Source: Halanaerobiales bacterium
GTDB lineage: Bacteria > Bacillota > Halanaerobiia > Halanaerobiales > M55B127
NCBI GenBank assembly: GCA_021736945.1
Contig: JAIPEX010000009.1
Span: 1 to 39,524 of the forward strand
Length of the DNA stretch: 39,524 nt
Direction of reading: 5' to 3'
Each line of letters begins with the position of its first letter. The first letter of the stretch is position 1. A program made the translations under genes and the position numbers. The notes below the pieces were generated by a model that did not search any database, was not told the origin of the DNA, and saw nothing but the letters and a program-made list of their open reading frames with translations. This document shows, piece after piece, positions 16,943 through 25,751 of the stretch.

Positions 16943-17091
16943 AAATTTAATCCACTCCTCAATCCTCTAATATTTTTATTGCTTTTATAGATATTAAAAT
17001 AAATAACAGGTATTAAATTAATGTCTCTTAAACTTTTATAGCTATAATTCTTTATGTATTAAATTATACCATATAATATATTATCAATAAA

Positions 17092-17128
17092 GAAAAAACC
17101 CCATTCAAATCGAAAGACTTGAATGGAG
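17092..17128 (-). terminator. Terminator of the zinc-ribbon/coiled-coil operon
   Basis: On the minus strand CTCCATTCAA (17128-17119) pairs with TTGAATGGGG (17108-17099, G-T pairs included), and TTTTTTC follows directly. It stands 12 bases after the last stop codon of the unit. Confidence 0.85.
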
Positions 17129-17139
17129 TCAAAGAAATT

Positions 17140-17550
17140 TTATTTTGTTTTGAGAGCTTCTGGTTGCTCTTCTTTTAAATATATTTTACATTGCTTTAAA
17201 TCCATACCAAATTGTCTTACTAATTTTTGTAATAATTTATTAATTACATTTATACTCAAATTAGTTTCAATAAATACTTTTTTACAATCAATATTAATTA
17301 TTTTTGGTTCTGACATATTTTTTCTTTCAAAAGAAAAGTATGGTCGCCTCGCTCCTTTAAAGTCCTCATCATTCATGAAACTTATAAATTTTTTATTATC
17401 TCTATCCTTTAATATTCTACAAGTTTCTACTAGCATTTCTTTCCAAGAATCTACTTTAACTTCTTTATTCCCTAAAATAAATACACACGGCTCTGTATAT
17501 TTTAAATCTTCATCAAGGTAATGAACTTTCTTTTTATTTAAAGAATATTC
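17140..17550 (-). pseudogene. C-terminal part of the coiled-coil protein, cut off by an in-frame TAA
   Basis: This 136-codon frame follows the TAA of the preceding gene directly and in the same reading frame. It begins EYSLNKKKVHYLDEDLKYTE and continues PCVFILGNKEVKVDSWKEML. No ATG, GTG or TTG occurs before 17436, yet the 38 residues ahead of that Met look like normal structured protein (a beta hairpin then a helix). Initiation at 17436 would delete part of a domain. The simplest reading is one former protein of about 295 residues split by a nonsense codon, or a protein made by stop read-through. The domain, a mixed alpha/beta unit with an ARRPYFSFE stretch, is not one I can name. A good terminator follows. 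Confidence 0.55.
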
Positions 17551-18027
17551 TTAATTTATTATATTATCTTTATCTTTTTTAGGATCTTTTCCTTTATTTT
17601 CTTTTACTTTATTTGCTATGTTTTTTGTTTTTTGATCTTCTTTTATTGATTCTTCTTTATCTATTTTCTTGTTTTTCGTTTCTTCTTTATGAGATTTTAT
17701 TTTATTCTTTTCTTCTTGTTTTATATTTATATCCTTAATAGTATCGAAAGTTTTTCTGTCTTTTATTTTTTCATTGTTAGATATCGTAACTAGTCCTATT
17801 ATATCATCTAATTTTTCTATGTACTCCATAATCTCTTCCGATTTATCTATATGCTCTCTTGCTGCATTGTACTCTTTTTCTTCCATTAATTCAGACATTG
17901 ACTTAGCAATACTATCATTAGTCTTTTGTAACAATTCTTTTAATATTTCTAATGAAACTTTCATGTCATTTAGACCTTCAGGGAAATTTTCCTCTAAAAA
18001 TTTAGTTAAATCTTTAATTTTATCCAT
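17551..18027 (-). CDS. Coiled-coil protein with Lys/Glu-rich linker
   Basis: The 158-residue product has an N-terminal helical region (about 1-90) with long heptad-like stretches (EILKELLQKTNDSIAKSMSE, then YIEKLDDIIGLVTI). From about 98 to the end it is a disordered, strongly charged tail rich in Lys, Glu and Asp. Such a tail looks like a linker to a further domain, and indeed the frame continues after TAA into the 17140-17550 segment. ATG 18027 has GGGGGATT upstream. It lies 30 bases behind the small zinc-ribbon gene. Function is unknown. Confidence 0.65.
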   Translation of the reverse strand: MDKIKDLTKFLEENFPEGLNDMKVSLEILKELLQKTNDSIAKSMSELMEEKEYNAAREHIDKSEEIMEYIEKLDDIIGLVTISNNEKIKDRKTFDTIKDINIKQEEKNKIKSHKEETKNKKIDKEESIKEDQKTKNIANKVKENKGKDPKKDKDNIIN

Positions 18028-18057
18028 TTTAATCCCCCTATTTTTTTACTTTTCTTT

Positions 18058-18225
18058 CTAACTTTCCTTTTTAACTTTTACTACTTGCCCCTCATTTGTT
18101 CTTATAACAATATTTTTAATGCAATTATTGCACCGTTTTCTAAAAATACCATTTAAAGGTTGCTTTTCATAAGTAACTTCTTCACCACAATGAGGACATG
18201 TAACTGTTATATCTGTAAATGGCAA
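18058..18225 (-). CDS. Small zinc-ribbon protein (55 residues, TTG start)
   Basis: TTG 18225 is preceded by GGAGGTG with seven bases between. The frame gives LPFTDITVTCPHCGEEVTYE (first residue Met in practice), with later RCNNC and a basic tail VKVKKES before TAG at 18060-18058. The CPHCG...CNNC pair is a classic zinc ribbon. It is the first gene of the unit with the coiled-coil protein, 30 bases upstream of it. Such tiny ribbons can act as adaptors for nucleic acid or protein contacts; the role here is unknown. The start codon choice rests on the excellent ribosome-binding site. Confidence 0.75.
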   Translation of the reverse strand: MPFTDITVTCPHCGEEVTYEKQPLNGIFRKRCNNCIKNIVIRTNEGQVVKVKKES

Positions 18226-18409
18226 ATTTTTTACACCTCCCTAAGTGATTATGATATATTTATAATATAGAAAGCTAATCGTATTTTTTAATTTCACAAG
18301 TAAATAATCTCAGTATAACTATAATTGTTTATAATTCACAATTATCCTGCTTCTGATTTGTAATTAATTTTTTATATAAAATGTTATATCATACTTTTTA
18401 AAAAAAGAT

Positions 18410-18446
18410 AAATAAAAAATCCTGGCTTTAAGATAAAAGCCAGGAT
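18410..18446 (-). terminator. Terminator of the Cache-GGDEF-EAL gene
   Basis: ATCCTGGCTTT (18419-18429) and AAAGCCAGGAT (18436-18446) form a perfect 11-bp stem. On the minus strand TTTTTATTT follows. The rest of 18226-18488 holds no gene that I can see. Confidence 0.88.
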
Positions 18447-18488
18447 ACGTTATACTAAATTATCATTATATTATTTTTTCATAGTTGT

Positions 18489-20852
18489 TTAAATAAACTT
18501 TTTATCATAATTTTTCTCAACTTCTTCAATTTTTAAAGGTTTACTAAAAATATACCCCTGAATTAAATCACAGTTAACTTCAATTAGTTTATCTCTTCTT
18601 AGTTCATCTTCAATTCCTTCAGCTACTACCTTTAAATCCAAACTGTGTATTAAAGAAATTAAACTATCTATTGTATTAAAGTTGTCTTTAGAAATAAATT
18701 GGTCATTCAAAGATTTATCTAGTTTGACTTTATCTACAGGGATAAATGTTAAATAATTAAATGAAGAATAGCCCTTTCCAAAATCATCAAGAACAATTTT
18801 TACTCCTAATTCCTTTAATTGTTTTAAGAAAGTAATTGAAGTTTCCTTTTTTTCTAGTAAAACGCTTTCCGTAATTTCGATTTCTAATAGACTAGGTGTA
18901 ATATTCTCTCTGTTAATTAAATCTTCAAGAAACTCAATATAATCAAAATTATTCAATTGGTAAGGTGAAAAATTGATTGAAATACTAAGTTTGCGCTTCT
19001 TCGATTTTTCCCAAATACTAATTTGTTTTATTGCTTTCTCGGTAACCCATCTTCCGATATCATTAATAAATCCTTTTTTCTCAGCAATGGGAATAAATTT
19101 ATCTGGGGTTATATTATAATTTTTAAGTCTTAATAAAGCTTCAAAACCTTCAGGCTTTCCAGTTTTTAGATTTATCTGTGGTTGATACTTCAACTCAAAA
19201 CCATCATTATCAATAGCTTCCCGTAGAATTCTTTCTATCTCTTTTTCCTTTTCTAATTTATCGGTCATATACTGGTCAAAAAATACATAATTCTTCTCTG
19301 AAATTTCCTTAGCTTTATACATAGCTGTATCTGCATTAGCTAGTAATTGATTTACATCTACACTATCATAAGGATAAAGACTTATCCCCATACTAAAATC
19401 TATAAATATCTTTTGGCCATTAATCTTATATGGCCTAGAAAAAACTTTATTGATAATTTCTATATCTTCTTTTATATTTTTTATATCCTCTTCATTTTTT
19501 ATTAATATTAAAAACTCATCACCACCAAATCTTGAGATGAATATGTTCTTTTCATTAATTTTGCTTAATTCTTCAGAAATTTTTATTAAAATCCTATCTC
19601 CATAAACATGCCCCATTGTATCATTAATTTCTTTAAAATTATCTAGATCGAGTAACATCACAACACCTTTTTTATTATTATCTAATTCAGTAGCTAAAAT
19701 ATCTAGAAATTTTCTCCTATTTGGTAAATTTGTTAAGGAATCATGATTCGCTAAATATTTAATAGATTGCTTTTTTTCTTTAAGTTCATTAAAATACTTT
19801 TGAGCTTTATCTAGAACATTATTTATAGATTCACTTAAAAATTTAAAATCCTGATTTTGGGTATTTGTAATTCTATAATCTAAATTATTTTCTAAATCTA
19901 TATTATTAATAGCACTATCAAATATTCTTAACGGTCTAATTACATATCTGTTTTGTAACCAGAAAAAAGTTAAAATGACTACTAATGATATAAAAAAGGC
20001 AGTAATAAATGACTTTAATAATTGGTTAAAGGTTTCAGTATAATAATTTAACGGAATAAAATGACTTAATTGCCAGTTTGTATTATTAACATCTGTATAT
20101 GAATAAAAACCTTCTTGTTGGTCTAAAGTTATTTTATATACTTTATTGAGTTTATATTGATGAGTGTTGATTTTTTCATTAAATCTATTATTTAATTTAG
20201 GTAATCCATTTTCCAAATTATAATTTAAATTAGGATGAGCTAAAACATTATTCTCACTATCTGTTAACATAAAAAAACCTTTTTCAATTACATTCTGATC
20301 TTCAACAAAAGAAATGATATTATCAATAGAAACGTCTCCAGCTACCACTCCTAAAAATTCACCGTTTTTTTCACTATAAACAGGAGCAGCTATAGTAATA
20401 ATAATATCGTCTTCACTTGCATTGATAAATGCTTTGCTATATATTAATTCATCTTTTTTTACAGCTTTTTTATACCATGGCCTCTCTCGTAAGTCAAAGC
20501 CTTCTGGCATTTTCCAACCACTAGCGTTAATCATATTGTTCTCTTTAGAACCGAAATATATAGAAAGAAAATCTTTATTTTCATTCATTAATAGTTCAAG
20601 GTAATTTAATATTTCTTGATTACTGTGATTTTCGATAGCTATATAATTTTTAGCATCATTTATTAGCTGTCCTTTTTTATTGAGATAATTATCAATTTTT
20701 TCATCTACCAAATTAACAGACATCTCAGTCATTCTTTCAACATTATCCTCAAGTATATTGTTATTATTTAAATATTGCAGAAAAAAAGTTGCTGAAATAA
20801 CCACTAGAACAATGATTCCCCATAAATAAAATTTCTTTATATAATCTTTCAT
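18489..20852 (-). CDS. Cache-sensor diguanylate cyclase/phosphodiesterase (GGDEF-EAL)
   Basis: The 787-residue membrane protein has a transmembrane helix at about 12-28, an extracytoplasmic double-Cache sensor (about 35-270, with FDLRERPWYKKAVKKDELIY typical of dCache_1) and a second helix at about 278-300. A HAMP-like linker precedes the GGDEF domain (about 365-525, intact RFGGDEFLILI) and the EAL domain (about 540-780). The EAL part has EALLRL, EIEITES, VLDDFGKGYSSF and KLDKSL, so both catalytic sets look intact. No RxxD inhibitory site stands at the usual place before GGDEF. It makes or breaks c-di-GMP in response to a small external ligand. It is transcribed alone. Confidence 0.93.
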   Translation of the reverse strand: MKDYIKKFYLWGIIVLVVISATFFLQYLNNNNILEDNVERMTEMSVNLVDEKIDNYLNKKGQLINDAKNYIAIENHSNQEILNYLELLMNENKDFLSIYFGSKENNMINASGWKMPEGFDLRERPWYKKAVKKDELIYSKAFINASEDDIIITIAAPVYSEKNGEFLGVVAGDVSIDNIISFVEDQNVIEKGFFMLTDSENNVLAHPNLNYNLENGLPKLNNRFNEKINTHQYKLNKVYKITLDQQEGFYSYTDVNNTNWQLSHFIPLNYYTETFNQLLKSFITAFFISLVVILTFFWLQNRYVIRPLRIFDSAINNIDLENNLDYRITNTQNQDFKFLSESINNVLDKAQKYFNELKEKKQSIKYLANHDSLTNLPNRRKFLDILATELDNNKKGVVMLLDLDNFKEINDTMGHVYGDRILIKISEELSKINEKNIFISRFGGDEFLILIKNEEDIKNIKEDIEIINKVFSRPYKINGQKIFIDFSMGISLYPYDSVDVNQLLANADTAMYKAKEISEKNYVFFDQYMTDKLEKEKEIERILREAIDNDGFELKYQPQINLKTGKPEGFEALLRLKNYNITPDKFIPIAEKKGFINDIGRWVTEKAIKQISIWEKSKKRKLSISINFSPYQLNNFDYIEFLEDLINRENITPSLLEIEITESVLLEKKETSITFLKQLKELGVKIVLDDFGKGYSSFNYLTFIPVDKVKLDKSLNDQFISKDNFNTIDSLISLIHSLDLKVVAEGIEDELRRDKLIEVNCDLIQGYIFSKPLKIEEVEKNYDKKFI

Positions 20853-21100
20853 AGTTTCCCTTTCTAATAATTGATAATTTTATAACTTTATATTTCTAAC
20901 TAATATCTTAAAATTTACGTTTTGTACGTTATCAATTAACTGACTTTAAAAAATAAATGGTATTTTTTAAGAAATCCATTTGTATATATAATGATACTTA
21001 ATTTAAGTTTTTTTAGGAATTATTAATTTAATCCTTAATGATTATATAATAACTATTACTAATAATCAAAAATTAAAGGTAAAAATATTTTTGAACATAG

Positions 21101-21127
21101 AAAAAAACCCCTCTAATGAGAGGCTTT
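21101..21127 (-). terminator. Terminator of the FtsA-like gene
   Basis: CCTCT (21110-21114) and AGAGG (21119-21123) form a short stem that extends through one mismatch into an A/T stem. Seven T follow on the minus strand. The remaining bases of 20853-21100 are AT-rich without a recognisable gene. Confidence 0.65.
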
Positions 21128-21146
21128 AAGATGAGTTTTTAAATAA

Positions 21147-23285
21147 TTATCTATTTAGTTCTATCACAAGATTATCTCCATTTTGTATTGTTGAATTTAA
21201 TTTTGCTTTTTTACCATTAATTTTAATATCCAAATTATTTTTCATTTTATCAGATATATCATAATTAATCTGGCTAAATATTCTATCAACTGTTAATCGT
21301 TTAGATGTAACATTAATTTCATCATCCTCTTGAATTTTATAATTTAAATCTTTTTGCTTCCCATTAACTTCTATATTCCATAACTTATTTGGGATTTTCA
21401 AATCACTTCCATTAAAAGTTATCTCTATTTCATTTGCACCCTGACTTTTTAATAGTTGGTTGATGGTTAATCCTTTGTCATCAAGTCTTGTAATACTTAA
21501 TTTTAAACCATCTTCAAGATGTCTATCTAAATCTACTATATCGTCATTCTCTTTTATTAAATAAGGTGAATCAAATAGTTCCTTTTTGTTATCATTAAAA
21601 TAAAAAGTAAAACTTTTGTGTTTAAGCTGTTCAGATGGTATTTCTAAAATTTGTGAAACACCATCTTGAATTGTTTCGGGAACTTTATACTCAATATTTG
21701 CACTATCTTTAATTTTAGTATCTTTTGAAACCAATTTACCATTTTGAAAAATTTGAGTTTCAACTTTGTTTTTACTTCCATTTAAATATATATCATATGA
21801 GACCAAATCTTTATCTAGTATAAGTTCTTCGATCAGTGCTTGTCCATCTTTACCTTGTTTTGCATATTCAAAAGTGATTTGATCACCTGTATTAATCTTT
21901 GTATTAAGATCAGCTTCATTTCCATTTAAAAATATTGAACCTCTTTCACCTAATTCACCTGTTATAGTTTTTAATTCACCATTAATAGTACAGGTTAAAC
22001 CCATCCCAACCGAAGGAGTTAACTTATCTATGTCTATATCAGCTGCTATCAAGGCGTCTGCAATTGTGGGATTAGAAATGGTTAACAAATTCACCATTTC
22101 TTTATTGACCTGTACTTCAATGAAAATAGCTTTGCTCTGAGTTTCATTGGTCGTCACTGCAATTCCTATTGGAGTGAGGGTTTGTGTTGTATTAATATTT
22201 TTTATATCACCAAAAATATTATCTAAATCTTCCTTTTTTCTAACTCCAATTCGATTCGGTATTAAATTTATTTTTTCAGAAAACTTTTCCTTTAATCCCG
22301 GAGTTAGACTCCCGCCCCCTATAAAAATAACAGCCTGGGGTGGATTAGAATTAATATTCAATATACTTTCTGCAATTGACTCAGACAAAGTATCTAATTG
22401 AGGCTCTATTACAGAAATAACCTGTTGACTATTAATATCCAATTCCTCTCCTAAGATAGTTTTAACCATTATCGATTCTTCTTTATGTAAACTACATTTG
22501 AGTTTTTCCGCATTATTATAATCAATTAAAAAATTCTCAGAAATAATTTCAGTAATTTCATCTCCAGCAATCGGGACCATATCATAACCTATTATAGAAC
22601 CATCTTTAGTAACAGCAATATCTGAAGTACCTGCTCCGATGTCAACTAAGGCCAGATTAAAACTACTCATTGATTCAGGGATTACAACCTGAGAAGCAGC
22701 AATTGGTTCTAAGGTTAGATGTTCCACTTCAAGATCTACCCTATTTATAACCGATAATAATGAATCAATTACTATTCTGGGTAAAAAGGTAGCAACTAGT
22801 TCTACTTCAATTGTTTTACCCCTTTGCCCAACTAATTCTCCAATTTCCATATCATCTAATAGATATTTTCCAGTACTATATCCAATGAAATGATAATCAA
22901 ATTTATCTTCAGAACCAGTAAGATTACTTTGGGCTTTTTGAATCCCCATCAATTCCAATTGTTCAACATCATCTACTTCTATGTATCTTTTTTTATCAAG
23001 TTGATAACTGTATCTTTCTGTAACCGTTTTTAAAGCCCTCCCCGCTGCAGCTATGGCAACTTTTTTAAGATTAGTACCGGTATTTTCTTCAATTTCTTTT
23101 TTTACATTTTCAACTTCGCGGGCTACCTCTTGCACATTATGAATTTGACCATCAAGCATAGCTCTAGTTTCATGTTCTCTAACAGCTGAAGCTATTATTT
23201 CATATCCATTTTCACTTTGTTTCATTAATAAACCGATTATAGTTCTTGTACCAATATCAAGTGCAAAAGTTAAATCCTCTGTCAT
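21147..23285 (-). CDS. FtsA-domain ATPase with C-terminal beta-grasp-like repeats
   Basis: The 712-residue protein starts with an actin-like FtsA/PilM ATPase (about 1-345). It has the phosphate 1 segment TFALDIGTRTIIGLLMKQSE, phosphate 2 ALVDIGAGTSDIAV and adenosine segment VIFIGGGSLTPGL. From about 385 on it carries some five short repeats of the form NG...L...I..GD.I (such as IFLNGNEADLNTKINTGDQI and IKINGKKAKLNSTIQNGDNL), reminiscent of ThiS/beta-grasp units. This long form occurs in clostridia next to normal FtsA, and a division or envelope scaffold role is inferred. True FtsA ends with a membrane helix, which I do not see here. ATG 23285 follows AGGAGGA. Confidence 0.85.
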   Translation of the reverse strand: MTEDLTFALDIGTRTIIGLLMKQSENGYEIIASAVREHETRAMLDGQIHNVQEVAREVENVKKEIEENTGTNLKKVAIAAAGRALKTVTERYSYQLDKKRYIEVDDVEQLELMGIQKAQSNLTGSEDKFDYHFIGYSTGKYLLDDMEIGELVGQRGKTIEVELVATFLPRIVIDSLLSVINRVDLEVEHLTLEPIAASQVVIPESMSSFNLALVDIGAGTSDIAVTKDGSIIGYDMVPIAGDEITEIISENFLIDYNNAEKLKCSLHKEESIMVKTILGEELDINSQQVISVIEPQLDTLSESIAESILNINSNPPQAVIFIGGGSLTPGLKEKFSEKINLIPNRIGVRKKEDLDNIFGDIKNINTTQTLTPIGIAVTTNETQSKAIFIEVQVNKEMVNLLTISNPTIADALIAADIDIDKLTPSVGMGLTCTINGELKTITGELGERGSIFLNGNEADLNTKINTGDQITFEYAKQGKDGQALIEELILDKDLVSYDIYLNGSKNKVETQIFQNGKLVSKDTKIKDSANIEYKVPETIQDGVSQILEIPSEQLKHKSFTFYFNDNKKELFDSPYLIKENDDIVDLDRHLEDGLKLSITRLDDKGLTINQLLKSQGANEIEITFNGSDLKIPNKLWNIEVNGKQKDLNYKIQEDDEINVTSKRLTVDRIFSQINYDISDKMKNNLDIKINGKKAKLNSTIQNGDNLVIELNR

Positions 23286-23399
23286 TTTTATTATTCCTCC
23301 TATATAAGGGCTTGTTTTCTATTATATATTTTTTACTCTGATATAATATTTTCTATATTAAAGGCGCTATACCTTTAAATATATATGATATAAATAGAA

Positions 23400-23428
23400 G
23401 GCCAGCCTTTATTAAATAAAGACTGACC
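23400..23428 (-). terminator. Hairpin ending the AOR-Tat operon
   Basis: GGCCAGCCTTTA (23400-23411) pairs with TAAAGACTGACC (23417-23428), with two G-T pairs on the transcript. The T-tract after it is poor, so termination may be partial. It lies about 35 bases after tatC. Confidence 0.6.
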
Positions 23429-23464
23429 CTCAGAAACAGGTTAGTATCGAAATTATTTAAATAT

Positions 23465-24169
23465 TTAATCCAGCCACTTTGCAATTAAGACACTAATTTC
23501 AAATAAAACTAACAAAGGAGCTGCTAGTAGTAATTGTGAAATTAAATCAGGGGGAGATAAAAAGGATGCTACAATAAAAATAACAACTATAAGATACTTT
23601 CTATATTTTCTTAATGTAGCTGCAGAAATTAAATTGAATTTAGTCAATAGAGCCACCAAAATTGGTAATTCAAATACAATACCAAAAGACAAAAGAATAG
23701 AACTAATAAACCCTGTATAATTTCCGAAAGAAAATTTCGGCTGAATAACAGGTGTCGATAATTTAACAAAAAAGTCAATAGTAATGGGAATTATAACCCG
23801 ATAAGCAAAAAATCCTCCTAATAGAAAAAGGAAAAATCCCATAAAAAGTGCTAATCCTAAATACCTTTTTTCTTTTTTCTTAAGACCAGGTACTATAAAT
23901 ACCCAAATGTTCCAAAAAATTATAGGGGATGTGATTATAATCCCAGCAACAAGAGAGATCTTTAAATATGATAAAAATAACTCTGGTGGTGTTAAGTATA
24001 TAAAATCTAGTTTTCTTACTGGCTCTAATAATAAATCTATTAATGTTTCTATATAGATATAACTTCCAATTGTTCCTGCTATAACTATACTTACAATAAT
24101 AATTAGTCTTTTTCTTAATTCAGCTATATGTTCTATTATTGGTAATTTTAGATCATCCACCTGTCTCAT
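23465..24169 (-). CDS. tatC: Sec-independent protein translocase TatC
   Basis: The 234-residue product has six membrane segments and the TatC signatures PIIEHIAELRKRLIIIVSIV (N-terminal Tat-signal binding region with the conserved Glu), LTPPELFLSYLKISLVAGI and FIVPGLKKKEKRY. It recognises twin-arginine signal peptides and forms the translocase with TatA. It stands 13 bases after tatA at the end of the AOR operon, so it is made together with a Tat-dependent ferredoxin, the likely main client. The ATG has AGGGG immediately adjacent; GTG 24157 would be spaced better, so the true start may lie four codons inward. Confidence 0.95.
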   Translation of the reverse strand: MRQVDDLKLPIIEHIAELRKRLIIIVSIVIAGTIGSYIYIETLIDLLLEPVRKLDFIYLTPPELFLSYLKISLVAGIIITSPIIFWNIWVFIVPGLKKKEKRYLGLALFMGFFLFLLGGFFAYRVIIPITIDFFVKLSTPVIQPKFSFGNYTGFISSILLSFGIVFELPILVALLTKFNLISAATLRKYRKYLIVVIFIVASFLSPPDLISQLLLAAPLLVLFEISVLIAKWLD

Positions 24170-24182
24170 CCCCTATCCATTA

Positions 24183-24377
24183 CTATTCTGTATCTTTTTT
24201 GCTTTTCTCTTCATTAATATTTGTACTGTCTTTGATCTCATTTGCATGATCTTTAAATTGTCTTATAGCCTTTCCAAATGCCTTTCCTATATCAGGTAAT
24301 TTTGAAGGTCCAAAGATAACCAAAGCTATAGCCAAAATTAAAATCAACTCCATTGGACCTAATTTTCCAAACATCAT
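24183..24377 (-). CDS. tatA: Twin-arginine translocase subunit TatA
   Basis: This 64-residue TatA/E protein has a short membrane helix (GPMELILILAIALVIFGPSK), the FGPSKLP hinge and an amphipathic helix (GKAFGKAIRQFKDHANEI). A charged tail ends the protein. ATG 24377 is placed six bases after AGGAGG; longer frames that begin upstream would place the ribosome-binding site inside the coding region and overlap fdhD. TatA forms the export pore when TatC has bound a Tat precursor. No TatB is seen, as is usual in Firmicutes with minimal TatAC systems. Confidence 0.93.
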   Translation of the reverse strand: MMFGKLGPMELILILAIALVIFGPSKLPDIGKAFGKAIRQFKDHANEIKDSTNINEEKSKKDTE

Positions 24378-24411
24378 ATACATCCTCCTTTTTGTATTTT
24401 TTTTAAAAAAA

Positions 24412-25161
24412 CTACTGATCTTCAATAATTCTATCAGAATAAGTATATATTATTGGTTCACTTCGTGATATTCTGCCAACAACTGTGATTGAAGCTTCTT
24501 TTGCTATTTTTAAAGCCAAATCGCTAGGTATACTCCTAGATACAATTATTGGAAAACCAGTTTTAGCCACTTTTAAAACCATGTCAGAAGAAATTCTTCC
24601 GGAAGTGAAAATTATGCTATTTGAAAAATCTATTTTTTCCATAACTCCTTGTCCGATTATCTTATCAACTGCATTGTGTCTTCCTACATCTTCTTTTAAA
24701 TAAAGTAATTCCTTTGGACTTGCAATAGAAGCACAATGAACGCCACCTGTCTTTTTATATACAACAGTTTCAGTAAACATTTTACTAGCAAGAAATCTTA
24801 ATCTGCTCAAATTAATTTTTATTTTTGAATGAATCTCTTCTATTGATTTTAATTTCTCTTTATCTATTGCATTTCCACAACTACTAGCTAATAATTCTTT
24901 AAGAGAATATTTAGATTCTGATATTTCATTTTTTACATCAACATTAATAGTTTCCATCTCTTCACAAGCAGCTACGTAATTGATTTCTTCAATTTTTTTA
25001 ATAATACCTTTAATGTAAAGATGGCCTACTGCTAATTCTTTAAGATCTTGCGGAGTGCACATAAAAGTAACTATATCTTTTCCATTTACAGTTAAATCTA
25101 TAGGAGTTTCCGTACATATATTTGTTTTTTCTTGTATTGTATTCTTTTTAAATTTTCTCAT
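24412..25161 (-). CDS. fdhD: FdhD-family sulfurtransferase for Mo/W-enzyme maturation
   Basis: The 249-residue protein has the FdhD segments PQDLKELAVGHLYIKGII, TGGVHCASIA, LKEDVGRHNAVDKIIG and FTSGRISSDMVLKVAKTGFP. FdhD passes sulfur from a cysteine desulfurase to the bis-pterin cofactor of formate dehydrogenases. The usual CxxC of the flexible loop is incomplete: C95 is kept, but the second position is Ala (SSCGNA). The only Mo/W enzyme beside it is the AOR, so it may serve an enzyme other than formate dehydrogenase or a trans target. It starts 13 bases after the unknown 184-residue gene and ends 34 bases ahead of tatA. Confidence 0.93.
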   Translation of the reverse strand: MRKFKKNTIQEKTNICTETPIDLTVNGKDIVTFMCTPQDLKELAVGHLYIKGIIKKIEEINYVAACEEMETINVDVKNEISESKYSLKELLASSCGNAIDKEKLKSIEEIHSKIKINLSRLRFLASKMFTETVVYKKTGGVHCASIASPKELLYLKEDVGRHNAVDKIIGQGVMEKIDFSNSIIFTSGRISSDMVLKVAKTGFPIIVSRSIPSDLALKIAKEASITVVGRISRSEPIIYTYSDRIIEDQ

Positions 25162-25174
25162 ACTTTATTTCCCC

Positions 25175-25729
25175 CTAGGGAATTTCTTTTCTAATAACTT
25201 CAACCCATTCTGTAAGTCCTATTGCATGGTCTTCTTCCATATGTGCATTTGAATAAAGGTAGAGGGCACCATTGGAAGCCACTATTTTTTTAATGTCTTT
25301 ATAATCTGTTTCCTCTACCATTTGATCAATTACTTGATTTAATACATCCTCTTCAAGATAAAATGGACTTTTCTTAAATACTTTTATATCTGTCGGTCTC
25401 GGATATATCTTGGAATCTTCTCTAACAGTTTCAGCTATTAATTCTTTTAGATTATCTTCTTCAACTTTTGCCATCATAGTTGCATATTTTTTTGTCATAC
25501 TATCGTCGGAAAATATATATCTGCCTTCTTCTCCACTAAGAACTCTAATATCATTAAATTGATTATCACTTTTTAATATTTCTATCTTTTTATCAATTTC
25601 TTCATCTGATAATTCTAAATCTATTTCTTTCAATTCATTTCTTTCAACTATGTTTCCTTGCGAAGAATTAGTTCTAATATATTTTGATATTTTATTTAAA
25701 ACTTCTTTTTCTGTTTGTTCTTCACTCAT
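25175..25729 (-). CDS. Unknown protein of the AOR operon (possible chaperone or regulator)
   Basis: I do not recognise this 184-residue soluble protein. It is acidic and mostly helical (EEQTEKEVLNKISKYIR at the start), with two similar winged-helix-like halves. Each half ends in a beta hairpin: EGRYIFSDD (about 66-74) and NGALYLYSN (about 151-159). No cysteines or membrane parts are present. Its place between the AOR gene and fdhD/tatAC suggests a dedicated maturation factor, for example one that holds the enzyme until cofactor is in before Tat export, as TorD-like proteins do; it is not a recognisable TorD. This role is inferred only from position. Confidence 0.75.
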   Translation of the reverse strand: MSEEQTEKEVLNKISKYIRTNSSQGNIVERNELKEIDLELSDEEIDKKIEILKSDNQFNDIRVLSGEEGRYIFSDDSMTKKYATMMAKVEEDNLKELIAETVREDSKIYPRPTDIKVFKKSPFYLEEDVLNQVIDQMVEETDYKDIKKIVASNGALYLYSNAHMEEDHAIGLTEWVEVIRKEIP

Positions 25730-25751
25730 AATTTACACATCCTTGTATTTC

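Noticed and set aside
17551-17553. Genetic code change with TAA as sense codon
   Set aside because: Many other genes here end normally with TAA, so a general reassignment is not tenable; only local read-through or mutation is left.
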